A DNA stretch of 64,000 nucleotides, from contig OX291542.1 in NCBI GenBank assembly GCA_946406115.1, positions 3,744,959 through 3,808,958 of the forward strand, read 5' to 3'. The notes under the pieces are model-generated. The model searched no databases. It was not told the origin of the DNA and saw only the letters and a program-made list of their open reading frames with translations. Of the stretch, positions 1 to 11,330 are shown in pieces. The position numbers and the translations under genes were made by a program. The DNA comes from Apoda limacodes (lineage: Eukaryota > Arthropoda > Insecta > Lepidoptera > Limacodidae). Each line of letters starts with the position of its first letter. Within the stretch, counting starts at the first letter, position 1.

Positions 1-39
1 CAGAACGAAAGGTGAAAAACTTAGAAGTATTCAACTTAC

Positions 40-51
40 CAAGCAATTCAT
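40..51 (-). CDS. First coding microexon of a fourth Gln/Gly/Ser-rich secreted protein gene (partial, runs off left edge)
   Basis: On the minus strand an ATG at 51-49 is followed by three codons (M-N-C-L) and a GTAAGT donor at 39-34. This is the layout of the 12-nt first exons of the three plus-strand paralogues. The upstream 130 bp also match their promoters, so this is very probably exon 1 of another family member, transcribed leftward and head-to-head with the copy at 6726. The signal-peptide exon and the last exon would lie beyond the left edge, so it cannot be judged whether the gene is intact. The third residue is Cys where the paralogues have Phe. Confidence 0.75.
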
Positions 52-108
52 GTTGAGATAGGATAGATAGGACAGCTGCTAGTAGAATATTTTTTTTACC
101 TTCACCAC

Positions 109-180
109 AAATTATTATATAGTCTTCTAATTATGCTTTAATCATGACATAAGTACTAATTTCCGAATTAATCACTTTGA
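109..180 (-). promoter_or_regulatory. Promoter of the leftmost family member
   Basis: Read on the minus strand, 180-155 carries AAGTGATTAATTCGGAAATT, a variant of the element conserved in front of the three plus-strand paralogues. A TATA-like ACTATATAATAATTTG follows at about 125-109. The distance from the conserved element to the ATG is about 127 bp, close to the 113-127 bp in the other copies. The function is inferred only from conservation and spacing. Confidence 0.6.
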
Positions 181-509
181 TAAATGAACTTCGTTAATTA
201 TTTCAGATAATTAATCTCTTGCGTTTTCGATATTTAGTCATAGCCTTCCTGGGAAATAGTAACAAAATTTACTGTGATATTTTGAAACAATATCAAAAAG
301 AAAGTTTTCGGATTTGCCTTTAATGGTTTTAAACGAAGATCATAACAAGCGTATATCCAGAACGAATAATTGTAGTCGATGTGATCTCATGTAGATAATG
401 ATAAATAAGTAATAATAAATATTTTTGGACATTACACACACCGGCGTCGGGTCCTAACCTAAACAAAGCTTATGCTATGGATACCAAAACAAGGATACAA
501 ATACATATA

Positions 510-662
510 TATTTTTTTTTGTAAATACATACATATTAATCATAGAAAACACCCAGTCTCAAGACAAACACAAATAATAAATGTTTGTCTTGTACGGGAA
601 TCGAACCCACGCGCCTCGTTTCAGAAATCGGGTCATTACCCACTGAGCCTAGGAGCCGACTA
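510..662 (-). repeat. tRNA-derived SINE
   Basis: On the minus strand the element starts near 662 with a box A-like GGCTCAGTGGGTAATGAC and a near-perfect box B, GGTTCGATTCCC, at about 605-594. It then has a non-tRNA body and ends in an A-rich tail at 522-510. A relative with the same A box is at 54700-54836. The RNA polymerase III promoter architecture and tail make a SINE far more likely than a tRNA gene. Confidence 0.75.
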
Positions 663-1840
663 ATGTTGTAGTAGTTTGTACCACGATGGCTGAAATGGAC
701 AAATACTAACACGGAACTTTCATCATCTAGCAGTGTGCCAAGGTTGGAAGAGGGAATTGTATTAGCCAAAGTACAGATTCCTTAGTTGAGACAGCTTAAA
801 GGCGAGCTTTGTCTTGATTATAAAGTAAATTCAAAGTCATTTCTGCATCAATAGAGTGCTTAAATGTTTGTTTTCCTCGGAGCACTTGCATTTGGGCAGA
901 GAGAGATCCAAGTTTACTTAGCTTCACTTAAATGATATATGTTAACATATTTTTTTTATGTTTTAAACAGTTTTAAAATGTTTTGACAAAGAACGTAAAC
1001 ACTATGAACGGAAGATAGAAAAGTCAGCTAAGCAACACTTGATGTCCCTCTGATGCCAATTTTAACAAAAAAGTTTTAAGAGTCTTTATGAATTTCCATG
1101 TTGGGCAGATACGAAGAAAATAAGTGAATTTTGGTACAGCAATTTTTATGATTGTATAAGCTATGTGAGAATTCAAAAGGTGGTTAAACCTTGGTGGTTG
1201 GAGTATATGCGAAATTTTTGATTTTGTTTTCCAAAACAATATTTAAACCTATGTCGAAAATAGGCACAACTAGAAGACAAAGACTATTTTTCTGCAATTT
1301 AAATGTTTAGAGCTATATATTTAAACTAACGTATAATATTTGTCTTATTGGTATCAGTTATTTGATGTGTTATAAAAAGTTCACATTTTGAACTATTTAA
1401 GGATAAAAAAAAATAAAAAAAAATAAGAAATATATTTAAGAATAGAAAGTATCTTTTTCTTGAATTTGCAGTTGTTGACTAGAACTCCAACTGAAACTCA
1501 AACATTCTTATTCAAATAGATTTTTAAACAGCACTTTTGAATCGTTAGTTTTATTATTACCACCGGTTCTGGATAATTTACTACCGACAAGAATCGGCAA
1601 GAAACCCTTTGATATTTTTTTAACTTCATAATAAAATACAATATAGCCTTACATAACATAACTAGGTAATAACATAACATACATTTTTTTAATATAAAAA
1701 ATATTACTAATACCCCAACACCGATACAAATCAATTAAATTTTATTTTTTCCAAGCATTTCATCATTAATGTATTTATCAACATAGCTGTTTTTTTTCAC
1801 TAAACTATCTATGACATATTTTTAAATTTATTTGAATGTG
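663..1840. other. AT-rich spacer, no gene recognised
   Basis: No coding region, known repeat terminus or RNA gene was recognised. Short open frames here have no family resemblance. Poly(A/T) runs are common. Confidence 0.5.
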
Positions 1841-1844
1841 AATT

Positions 1845-2330
1845 AACAGCATGTTCCGGAATGTTATTGTAGAAATATATAATTTGTATTGCGAAAGAGC
1901 TATGTACCTTCTGAAGACCTTCATTGCAATTTAACTAATAAAATTCATTCATATAAAGATATGCTTAAACATTTCAACGTGTGCTCATTAAAAGATAGAA
2001 GGTTTTTATTAGATCTTTCATATCTACATAAGTTAACTAATGGTGCACTGGATTCAACTGTCAATGCTTAACTTATCTGTGCCCTCGAAATTGCCGAGAA
2101 TTGGAAGATACTGTCCATTCAACATTAGACATTCAAGAACTAACGTAGGTTTTTATTCTCTTCTCACTCGTATTTGCAGAAGCTATAATACAGTAATTAG
2201 GAATGGTACTGAGAAGATTGATATTTTTAATGACTCTTTGCCTAAATTTAAATCACAGATAATAAGGACATTCTCATGTCCTGACCATTCCACTATAAAA
2301 AAATAATAGAAATGGTTTATTATTGTAGAA
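1845..2330 (+). pseudogene. LINE reverse-transcriptase C-terminal fragment
   Basis: Two overlapping frames (1889-2071 and about 2066-2306) together resemble the C-terminal part of a non-LTR retrotransposon reverse transcriptase. The first contains a CSLKDRRFLLDLSYLHKL stretch typical of the region after the thumb. The second carries the downstream NVGFYSLLTRICRSYNT and DIFNDSLPKFKSQI stretches. The frame change makes it non-functional. The catalytic domain is absent, as expected for a 5'-truncated copy. Clade is uncertain. Confidence 0.6.
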
Positions 2331-2400
2331 GCACTTAACCAAGTTTTTTATAATTTTTAATAACTAATTTGCGATGGGATATTATGTTTTTATTTTTATT

Positions 2401-2720
2401 AACTTCTCTTGAGAAGTTATTGGAATAGGTCCGAAAATCGAAATCGAAAATTTTGTGTTTTCTTTACGTTTCAAGACTTGGAGAATCATTTGCAATCATT
2501 TTTAGAGTGATGTCTGTGTGCGTGTGTGTGTGTGTGTGTGTGTACGTATGTATGTATGTAGACATATTTTGGCTTTCGATTCCTCAATAACTACAAGACC
2601 GAATCGCTCTGATGTGTGGGCACCAAGTATCAACTAAACGAGTACCTACATCCCGAATCGCGGCGAATTCACCGTTACTGGACGAGCTCGAAATATTTTG
2701 AAAATTATAATTTAAAAATC
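2401..2720. repeat. Interspersed-repeat remnant with GT microsatellite
   Basis: A (GT)n tract with a GTAT-rich end at about 2511-2561 sits in sequence that looks repetitive, including a phrase near 2585-2610 on tolerance of reactions such as CAATAACTACAAGACCGAA. The element's termini were not defined. Confidence 0.4.
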
Positions 2721-3280
2721 TTTTTATAGGTACCTGAGGCAAGAAATGTCATTACACTTGAAATAAAGAAAAAAAAACAAATTTTCAAAAGTCTAGTTTT
2801 ATTAAGTAGGTAGGAAGTTTTAGATGGTTACTTGTTCAAGAGATAATAAGACGTGTTTGAGCTGAGATAGGTAGGAAAAATTAAAATCGATCTTAATAAT
2901 TTGCGTAGGTACTATCTCGTTAAAGTAATAACGGAGACTAAAATGCGCGAACAGTCGCGGTGGGTCGGGCGGGGTGCGGTACGGATAGACGCAGTAAAGC
3001 TGCGCATGAATATCTTCGCTATGTTTGATTAGAGTACATAAGTAAAGGACTATCAACGCGAAAGTGAACAAGTAACTTTTTTGGATATTATTTTTATTAT
3101 TTATTAATAATATTAAAAACACACCATTTTATTTTTATTGCAAATGAATACTTACATACACACTTACACTATTGTTGCACGAAGGTTTCTGCATTAAAAC
3201 GGTTGGACTTTGTATGTGTAATAAAGGGTAAGATAATATCTTGTATAAGTAATAACATGATGTGTCCAATGACATCACAG
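2721..3280. other. Spacer with a GC-rich patch
   Basis: Mostly AT-rich. A GC-rich patch at about 2940-3010 stands out from its surroundings and gives a Pro-rich minus-strand frame, but no family is recognisable. It is probably a transposon terminus. Confidence 0.3.
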
Positions 3281-4380
3281 CCCACCGCCTTAGACTTGTT
3301 TGATAAAAATATCTTATTGACTTCAGCTTTACTAACAGGCGAAAGTTAAAATTTTGAACGTTGGGAGTTACATGTTATCAATATATTTGGCAATTTTAGG
3401 TTTAGTGTAAGTATCTAGAACAGCAGAAGACGGAAATTGGTTATTAATAGTATTGATAATTCAGTGTTTTGATCCTGAGATTTGCCAACCCCAACTAAAT
3501 GCAGAAATTTCCAGAGTCCTGTCGGAGAAGAACTTTTAATTTGACCAAAGAAGTTGCGGCATTTAGCATTCCTACACATTTGTTTGTTGCTTTAATTTCT
3601 TACATCTTTATAATTATTCCAGCTTTTTAAAGATCTCTGGCGTTTGTATATTTGTATATCGTTTTGCCATAGCTTCCTGAATATCTCCTGTAAACCATGG
3701 ATTTGGAGAATGTTTTATTTTGACTGGTCGCATTGGAGCATGGTGAGTAAAAAACTTCATTATTTCTTTGTTGCAAAATTCGACCTTATCATCTACAGTA
3801 GCAAGTCTTTCTTGTTTGAACCAATCAATAGCCTTAGCATTATTTTTAAGCTGATAAATTAATAGCCGCAATATTTCGTTACAGAATAACCTTAGGTTTG
3901 TGTTTTAGAATTTTAATTTTTATAGAAGCAATAATCAGATCACGTAGGGAAAAACCTAGACCAGAATGTTGACCGTAGGATTCGATTTGGTTCCATTTGG
4001 ATATGATAATAATGTCTAGTAGAGTATTAGTTGCGTATCAATGATGGGTAAAATATCGATGTTAACTGACTCTATAGACCTTAACTTGAGACATCTGGAG
4101 TCTCTTCTAAGCAAATCACGTATTGAAGTCTCTCATTACTACTAGTCGGGTGTAATCTGACCTAAGAGTTTCCAAAGTAACTTCAAGCTGAGAGAAGTAA
4201 TTTATATTTAGAGGACAATTAACCACCCCAAGGAAAAATTTTGATACCCAGGTCAATTTTTGCAAACAGGTATTCTGCAGAGGCGCTTTACAGGTCGGAA
4301 GATCTGGAAACGATTTTAAACTATTTATGGCAACACCACCACCCCCTTTGCTGACTGCCGACTCCATCATTTCTGATTAT
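3280..4380 (-). pseudogene. Degenerate LINE endonuclease to pre-RT region
   Basis: Minus-strand frames give an apurinic endonuclease C-terminal part at 4370-4116, including SKGGGGVAI and a VVMRDFN stretch equivalent to the GDFN motif with Gly lost. A linker at 3871-3614 follows, with HHAPMRPVKIKHSPNPWF. That phrase (hydrophobic, then K-x-x-x-x-PWF) is characteristic of the segment between endonuclease and reverse transcriptase in Jockey/CR1-type elements. Stops and frameshifts separate the pieces. The RT is missing at the 3' side. Confidence 0.65.
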
Positions 4381-6295
4381 TATTAAGTATAATTAGGTAA
4401 TAAAAAATAAGTAAAAGGCAGATAAGGTTACAGTCAGGATTTTGAAATCAGTATGGCGTGAATGTTTTCGGAACTGAAGGTGCTATACAAATCATTTTAA
4501 TGACTCGGTATGCTCTGTGCGTTTATATGGCAGATATTAAGGTTTTTATAGTCATGTGAAAAATCTGCACTCACCTTACTGTTTAAAGTAATAATGTTAT
4601 CAATACTACTTAAGTGAGATAAGTTGGACTGGACTGTGTTAAAGGATTTGTCGTTAATGGACTCATAATCAGACATTATATTTAATAGAAATAATAACTA
4701 ATTATAATAATGCTATTTGGTAATAACAAATAAAATAAAAAAATAATATAAAATGATGTGCAATACTTTACACACCCCCTGAATTAGTTTAAAATCAAAC
4801 AAAATTATTAAAAACAACATACTAGTGAAAAACTACATTGATATCTACTACTATGAAATAATCTAAATAGCATCATATTCTATTTGGTGGTAAAGTTGTA
4901 TAAAGCTTATGCATAAAATTATTGCTACTACATTTATAAACTAAATAATGCAAAACAAAAATTAAGAAGAGACAAAGAAAAAAATGTAGCAAGTCTATAG
5001 ATTGAATAAAGTGTGTTTATGCAATTAGACAAGACAAACTGATAAAAGTAATGCAAACATCGCGTTACGATAACAAGCCAACAATGATTGCTCAGAATTT
5101 AAGAATAAAAACGAGGAAAATTAATGCTTATTATTTAGGAACGCAACTTACGCAACGAGCTACTATGGCGAGCACACAAAATCAGGGGCAGTCATCTTAG
5201 CGCGTGTTCACAAAATAAAGACTTGGCAGTACGGTACAAGTCTTTAGTTTGTCCTTAGGGCGAATGAAAACAAAATAAAAAAATACACAACTCGACAAAG
5301 GCAAACTAAGAGTAAAACTAATAATACAAATTATCTACCTACAATTTACATTAGAAACATATGAGAAACATGCCAAAATAAAGTGTGACGATCAAAATGG
5401 CTTTTCATTGGTCAATACATATTCGTACAGAGCACGTCTAAAAATGTTATAAAAAAGAGGCATTTTCTTTGGAATTTTGTAGAGCCCCAACCAAATAACT
5501 AATACTGTTGATCCGTAGCTCCATTGCTGAGTTTAAGAAGGGCAAGCCAACAAACATACTTTGTATTTATAATATAAGTATGGATATACCTGAGAATAAT
5601 TAATAATATGAGTATGTATATACTTGACAATAATTAAGAATCAAACGAACTTAACTTAAATGAACTGAAGTTTAATATCTAAATATACAAGTGTCACGAC
5701 CAAAGACGATTACGTGTAAACTGTAATCGTCTTAGGGAGAGATACGAAGTATAATTTCAATTTCACTAAATCAATAGCAAAAACTGCATTTGGATCATTT
5801 TATGTCGCTGTTATAAATAGACTTAAAACAGATATAAAATAAAACTGTTGGTTGTGAAGCTTCTTGTATAAAATATTTTGGAAATTTAAAAAAACAAAAC
5901 TCCTATTTTACAATTATTTATTTACTTGAAATAATTATTGGAAACACGTGATATCCTTTCTACTTGCTTACTTATCCTATAATAACTCTGAGATCTTTGC
6001 CTATGAATATAACAGAAGACCTTTTCAGAATATAAGTCTAAATTCGTCTGCAGCAATGTGATTTGCACACAGTAAATTAATTTTTAAAATCAGTTTAGTA
6101 CGTAGTTTTTAAGATTATCTTACATTTAAATAAACTAACACTCTCTTTTTTAGATATTTATGTTAATCAACAAATAAACTTGGTCCCTATTATATTCAGC
6201 AGCAACTTGTTCCTAATAACATAGAATCTTGAATAAATATTTAATACTATTTAAGTAAGCAAATATTTTTAATTTTATTGCAAAAACGCAGCCAA
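4381..6295. other. AT-rich spacer, no gene recognised
   Basis: Nothing coding was recognised. Two small structures are visible. One is an imperfect tandem duplication of about 42 bp around 5571-5635. The other is a perfect 10-bp stem with a 9-nt loop at 5704-5732 (AGACGATTAC and its complement). Neither has an evident function. Confidence 0.45.
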
Positions 6296-6296
6296 A

Positions 6297-6385
6297 ACAT
6301 CAATTTCGAGCTAGGGCTTGAACTTGCAGCCCTTACAATCCGTGTCAATGTTCGACCATTTAAGCCATCGAGGTATAAACCCAGC
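6297..6385 (-). repeat. tRNA-like SINE head
   Basis: The minus strand reads GATGGCTTAAATGG (box A-like) and, about 30 nt later, AAGTTCAAGCCCTAG (box B-like). The spacing fits a tRNA-derived RNA polymerase III promoter. The sequence does not fold into a convincing acceptor stem, so a SINE or tRNA relic is preferred. Confidence 0.5.
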
Positions 6386-6600
6386 TAAAGAAAACTCAGA
6401 CTATATCTTCGTTCTAAAAATACGCTAACCATTTAAAATCATTAAAGGCAAATCCTAAAACTTTATTCTTGATTTTGCTTAAAAATATCGCAATAACTAG
6501 TAGTAACTGTTTTCGAGAACTATTTTCCAAGAAGGCGGTGACTGACTATCAAAAAGCTAGTGATTAATTCACAGAAATAATAAAAGGAGGTAATTTGTTA

Positions 6601-6669
6601 AAGTGATCAATTAGGAAAGTATTGCTTATGTTATGATCACAGCATTGATAGAATACTATATAATCATTT
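6601..6669 (+). promoter_or_regulatory. Promoter of family gene 1
   Basis: AAGTGATCAATTAGGAAA at 6601-6618 matches the element in front of paralogues 2 and 3 almost base for base. It is followed by TTATGATCACAGC and a TATA-like ACTATATAATCATTTG at 6656-6669, about 60-70 bp before the ATG. The core ATTAG/CAATTA words resemble homeodomain sites, but which factor binds is not knowable from sequence alone. Confidence 0.65.
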
Positions 6670-6725
6670 GTGGCGAAGTTGAAAACTTATTCTACTGGCA
6701 GCTGTCCTATCTATCCTATCTAAAC

Positions 6726-7824
6726 ATGAATTTCTTGGTAAGTTAAATACTCCTTTAGTTCTTGTATAAGTTAATAAAATAAATTCAATAATACACCTAA
6801 ATATTAAAATTAAAATATGAGTTAATTCTTGTAAGTATTTACCCATCTAGTTCTGTTCAACTACGATTAACCATATCTCATCTTTATAAAAAGTTATTTT
6901 CTTTTAGATTTTTGCCTTAATATAAAATGTAGTTTATTTTAGAAATTAGTACCAAGTCAGTAGTCGGTTACTGAATTAAATTGTTTTCCAAATGTCAGGG
7001 AACAACGACCAGTTTTATAACCACACTTTTCATTTCGATATCTTATTAAATAATTTCAGATTCTCATCCCAACCCTTGTGATTGCTGCGCATGCAATGCC
7101 TTACAATACTATGCCAATGTACCCGCAATCATCAGGCCAACAGTTTGGTAACCAGTACGGAGGTCAGCAGCATGACATGGGATCCAGCGGTTTCGGACAA
7201 CAAGGTCACCAAATGGGCGGCGCCAACGAGTTCCACAACAGGGGACAACAGCAAAGTAACTTCAGAAAGGTAAGTAAAAACCACAAAATGTTACCTGAAA
7301 ACGCAGCGACCACAACCACCTATGCATTACATAAAAACTTATTGTGAGATGGATGCAGAAGAAGAATTGTTTAGAACTGCTAACACAGTAACCGACAAAT
7401 TTTTATATAATTCAATTTTGGTTTCGAAAATCAAAAATAATTATCTTCAAGGTCTAGAGAGTAGATCTGACAGAAACAAGCAATCAGATTAAGTGGTATT
7501 TCTATTTTCTTTAAAAATATTAAATTATGTTGCATTAACATGTATGACTGACGAAAGCAAATACATAAATCAAGCAATTCAAAAAAAACCTTACAAAAGA
7601 TGACGAATAGGGAATTAATGTTTTGTATTTATAAACTTTTCTTTCACTAAAAACAATGTTTTATTTAAAAACAGATAACCGAAGGATCCCAGTCATCGTC
7701 TCACGACATCGGCGGGTCGTCGCAGTTCGGGTCGGCGGGAGGACAGTCCGGCGAGTTTAACAACTTCAACCGGGGACAGTCCGGCTTCGGGCGCCATGGG
7801 GGTAGCAACTTCATGCAGGGCTGA
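6726..7824 (+). CDS. Secreted Gln/Gly/Ser-rich protein, family gene 1 (three exons, 123 aa)
   Basis: Exons 6726-6737, 7060-7269 and 7675-7824 join in phase 0 at GTAAGT donors and CAG acceptors. Residues 1-16 (MNFLILIPTLVIAAHA) form a signal peptide with likely cleavage after AHA. The mature part of about 107 residues is rich in Gln, Gly, Ser, His and Asn, with GQQFGNQYGGQQ and SSGFGQQGHQMGG in exon 2 and SQSSSHDIGGSSQFGSAGG in exon 3. It ends NFMQG. Exon 3 is strikingly GC-rich beside its AT-rich introns. There are no cysteines and no catalytic motif. Composition suggests an extracellular structural, adhesive or antimicrobial protein, but this is inference and I do not recognise the family. 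The start is fixed by identical microexons in the paralogues. Confidence 0.8.
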
Positions 7825-8690
7825 TTGTTTTTTGATAGTTTTAATTTTGTATATAAACTTATGTACTATGTTAAATGCGTTTCATTTTTTTTATTGAAAT
7901 TCATACCTCTGTAACATTATTGAAAAGATAAAATATCAGTTTCAGTTTTCGAGAAGAAAAAATCACTGTACAGTCATTTGCTAAAGTCCATGCAAAGTGG
8001 AAAGGTTAAAATTGCGTGGAGCCATTCTGTGAATCTCGCACTCACACATTAACATTATCAGAACTGTCCATAATATTAACATTAAATTGACGAAATTAGG
8101 TTTAGTTTCCTTTATACTAACCAGTTTATTTAAACCGTTCTTATATATTTTGGTTTCTTAACCTTACAAATTAATTAGGTGTAAACTGCAGTGTTTGTTC
8201 TGCATAAGTATTGTTTATTTCGCATTAAATGTTATCTGCCTCGTGGTATGATCCATAGACGCTGCGACTAAAATCGGCGAGCCTATGATTCAAATCATGC
8301 TTCTTCCTTATTGAGTACTTTTGTTAGGATTTTTATTTTTTATGTTTTGCCATCTAGTTCTCTCTGAAAAGGACCAATTGGTATGAGAACTTTTTGTTTT
8401 GTTTGCAAGAATTAAAACACATGCAATCTAATAAAAATGGTTTTTATTAAAATTTTATAAATAATGTTTTTGATAAATGTCTATTTTTTCTATATATATT
8501 TCCTATGGATATTTGTTTTCGTAATGAAAAGAAAATTGAAATTTAACCATAAGAATAAAAAAATACAAGTCACCATTCATTCGGTAACGCTGCTATATTT
8601 TGAAAAACAATAAAGTAAAAAAAAATATGTTATGTATCTAAAATATGTTGAAATGTAAAATAATATCTGTAAGAAAAATAGTACTTTATT
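7825..8690. other. 3' flank of gene 1 and spacer
   Basis: This AT-rich sequence presumably includes the gene 1 3' UTR. No canonical AATAAA is found close to the stop; TATATAAACT at about 7850 is the nearest weak candidate. Nothing else was recognised. Confidence 0.4.
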
Positions 8691-8694
8691 TTTA

Positions 8695-9098
8695 GGGTTC
8701 CGTACCCAAAGGGTAATTAGCGGAACCCTATTACTAAGACTCCTGCTATATCTCATGAACCGTGATAGTTAGACAGTTGAAATTTTCACAGAAGATATAT
8801 TTCTGTTGCCGCTATAACAACAAATACTAAAAAATAGAATAAAATAAATATTTATGGGAGCCCCATACAACAAACGTGATTTTTTTGCTCGATATTGATA
8901 ACGGCAACAGATAGACGCCTAAAATATTTACAAAATATTTAGTTATATAGTTACTTAAAAAAAATAATTAATTTAAAATAAAACAACAATTTAAGGGGGG
9001 CTCCGATACAACAAACGTGATTTTTTTGCCGTTTTTATAGATAATGGTACGGAACCCTTCGTGCGCGAGTCCGACTAGCACTTGGCCGATTTTTTAGT
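8695..9098. repeat. Lepidopteran interspersed element with inverted ends, copy A
   Basis: The element begins AGGGTTCCGTACCC at 8695 and has the reverse complement GGTACGGAACCC at about 9047-9058. It then ends with a CGCGAGTCCGACT...CTTGGCCGATTTTT tail. Two internal copies of CAACAAACGTGATTTTTTTG suggest an internal duplication. A second copy lies at 24785-25194. It codes for nothing and is a non-autonomous element of a kind abundant in Lepidoptera. Confidence 0.75.
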
Positions 9099-9109
9099 AT
9101 TTAATATAA

Positions 9110-9760
9110 CCTCCATTATATTCAATCACAGCAAGCAAGCGCCGCCGCATAGGTCCGACTATATTAGAACAGATCTGTTCCTCTAATATTTTCCCAAATT
9201 TCTACACAGTGAGCCTCTAATGACTCTGTAGTTCTTTTATTTCGCATGTCTCATCTTTGCGACATCAAACCCCATAGGTTTTCTATGGACCAGCCGCAGT
9301 CATCCACCCCCACATATTAAGTGATATCCGTCCAGAATCTATATTTGGGACAACATTTTGTTCTGCATAACGGATTCCATTTCTGCGCCACAAATAAACC
9401 CTCCCGTTTTCAGATGATTCAAACGACTTCTCATCGGTGAATAAGGTGTGCTCCCAGTCAAAATCTAAGCACTCACTTGCAAACAACAATCTCTTTGTTT
9501 ATGGGTATTAGTTAAAAACGGTTATTAGCTGGCTTTCTATGATGCAATCCTTCAATATGCAGAGCTCGACGAACATTGTGTGTACAGATGTATTAAACAT
9601 GTTCCAAAATACAGCAGTCGGTATGAAACCATAGATCCACCATAAATCTTCTTTGAGTCGCATCAATGTGCCGCGAGAGTCCACATCGATGTCGAGTTGA
9701 TAAATTCCCCTCCTCTTGGTTGCGTGAGACCCAACGCTTTACGGTAATTCACTAAAAACC
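9110..9760 (-). pseudogene. Tc1/mariner-type transposase remnant
   Basis: Reading leftward, 9740-9640 resembles the second helix-turn-helix of Tc1 transposases (VKRWVSRNQEEGN, with basic residues after it). After frameshifts and stops the catalytic region appears at 9489-9283. It contains HTLFTDEKSF, whose Asp corresponds to the second DDE aspartate, and GRISLNMWGWMTAAGP. The C-terminal Glu region is lost at 9283. The open frame is only 68 codons, so this is an inactive fossil. Confidence 0.75.
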
Positions 9761-9764
9761 AAAT

Positions 9765-10270
9765 AGCCAGATTAAAATAAACATTTTTCAAACTACTGAA
9801 TAATATTTTCATTTTTTTTAGATTTTTACTTACAAAAAAATGTGTTATTAAAAAATTATGATATAACATTAACATCAAATAAAATACTTACGGTAAAACC
9901 AGTCTCATTGCAATATATTGTAACCCATATTATATAGTTCTATAATACGCATCCTCTCTTAAATATTAATATTGGCCTGCATATTATTTTTAGCAAAGAA
10001 ATTTATTGAAAACACCAAACAACCTTATAAATACAAGCACCTACAGTAACACATCCACAACGACAAAAAAATGGCTACCTAAGTAATTACCGCATCTAAC
10101 TTAATAGCTAAATAAAAACACCAAACAACCTGGTCAGCATATACCCCTAAAAACAAATCGGCAACGAACGACAAAAATAAAATGTCTACCTACGTAGATA
10201 GCTATTAGAAAATAGGTCTAAGCTGTTTAACTGAACAAAATATTCATAATTCGTAAAATGTAACAAAAAC
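9765..10270. repeat. AT-rich spacer with a 106-bp direct repeat
   Basis: A unit of about 106 bp occurs twice, at about 10009-10090 and 10115-10200. Each copy begins AAACACCAAACAACCT and contains ACGACAAAAA followed by a CTACCTA word. The rest is AT-rich with no recognised gene. Confidence 0.5.
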
Positions 10271-10274
10271 AAAA

Positions 10275-10375
10275 AGAAAGGCATAAGGTAAGATTCGAAT
10301 CCACAACCTACATTGCTCTGAGTACACGTATTAAGATGTGATACGTCTATCCACTAGGCGACGGATACGAAATTT
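10275..10375 (-). repeat. tRNA-like SINE head or tRNA relic
   Basis: The minus strand contains GTCGCCTAGTGGATAGACGT (box A-like) and GTGGATTCGAATCTTACC (box B-like). The spacing is close to that of a tRNA with a long variable region. There is no convincing pairing of 5' and 3' ends and no terminator, so it was not called as a functional tRNA. Confidence 0.5.
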
Positions 10376-10379
10376 TCTT

Positions 10380-11330
10380 TGTGAAATTATTATATACAAT
10401 ATTAAATGAAACTAATATTACTCAGGTTCTACAAGATATATAACTTTATTTCTTTAAGTATGTGAGTAAATGCGCTTGCAATTCTTTATGCAGTTTTGAA
10501 ATTCTTTATGCAGTTCTGCAACTAACCGTACTTTATTCTAAGACTAGCTTTTGTTAGCGGCTCGGCCCGCCCTAGATTTGGTTATTAGTGTGGGATATCA
10601 GCCTATGGTAACTCCGTGATTTACAAAATAAGCAAAAACCAAGCACTAGTGCTACAATTATTAATTAATTTTTATTGTACAAAAATTAGTGTAAATCAAA
10701 ATTATAATATAAGTAATATTGCAAAAGTGTGTCTATTTATGTCTGTCTAGGTATTGTTACTTAGCAATATATTTATTAATAAGCCTACCTTTTTATTTTC
10801 TAGCGTCATTATCTTTAAAATTTATTAAGAAACTAACCTTTGTAAGGGTCTATGCTATATGTCAATGGGTTTGACTCAGCATCCTTACTAAGAGATAGAA
10901 GATAAAGTTAACTTAGTACTTAAAGAATTACTTTTATTAGATTTACCTATATTTAAATAAAGAAAAAGAAAATGGTTAAAAGTAATTAAGTACACTAGAC
11001 AAAATGAAGAATGAAAATAGTAAAGTGGAAGTAATACTTTTTTTGGCGGAGGTAGTTGCGTAACCTATCTTAGTAGAAGCAAAGCTGGAGAAGCGCCGTG
11101 GAGACTAATCATAAGGTTAGTTCGAGCTGCCAATGTCATTGGTCAGCTCCTCCTGTGACTGTAATTTGTAAGTTTCTCTCAACTTGAAACAGCAGCTATT
11201 CCGTCCACGACTGTTCTTCTTTCTTTGTAAATTTATTTAAGACTATCTGACCTGGTAAACGTTGTTGCTATTTTAAAATTAACTGGAGCCATGTTGTGTA
11301 AGGGCAACACCTGCATCACTTGTAGAACGG
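10380..11330. other. Spacer with a decayed common repeat
   Basis: At about 10545-10600 the phrase CTAGCTTTTGTTAGCGGCTC is a decayed start of the ubiquitous lepidopteran repeat also seen at 41155-42240. No gene was recognised. Confidence 0.4.

Noticed and set aside
7060..7824. Naming the Gln/Gly/Ser-rich family as sericin, seroin or gloverin
   Set aside because: Composition alone suggests such a role. The diagnostic motifs of those families are not present, so no name was given.
10275..10375. Functional tRNA gene on the minus strand
   Set aside because: Box-like words are present but a consistent cloverleaf and terminator are not.
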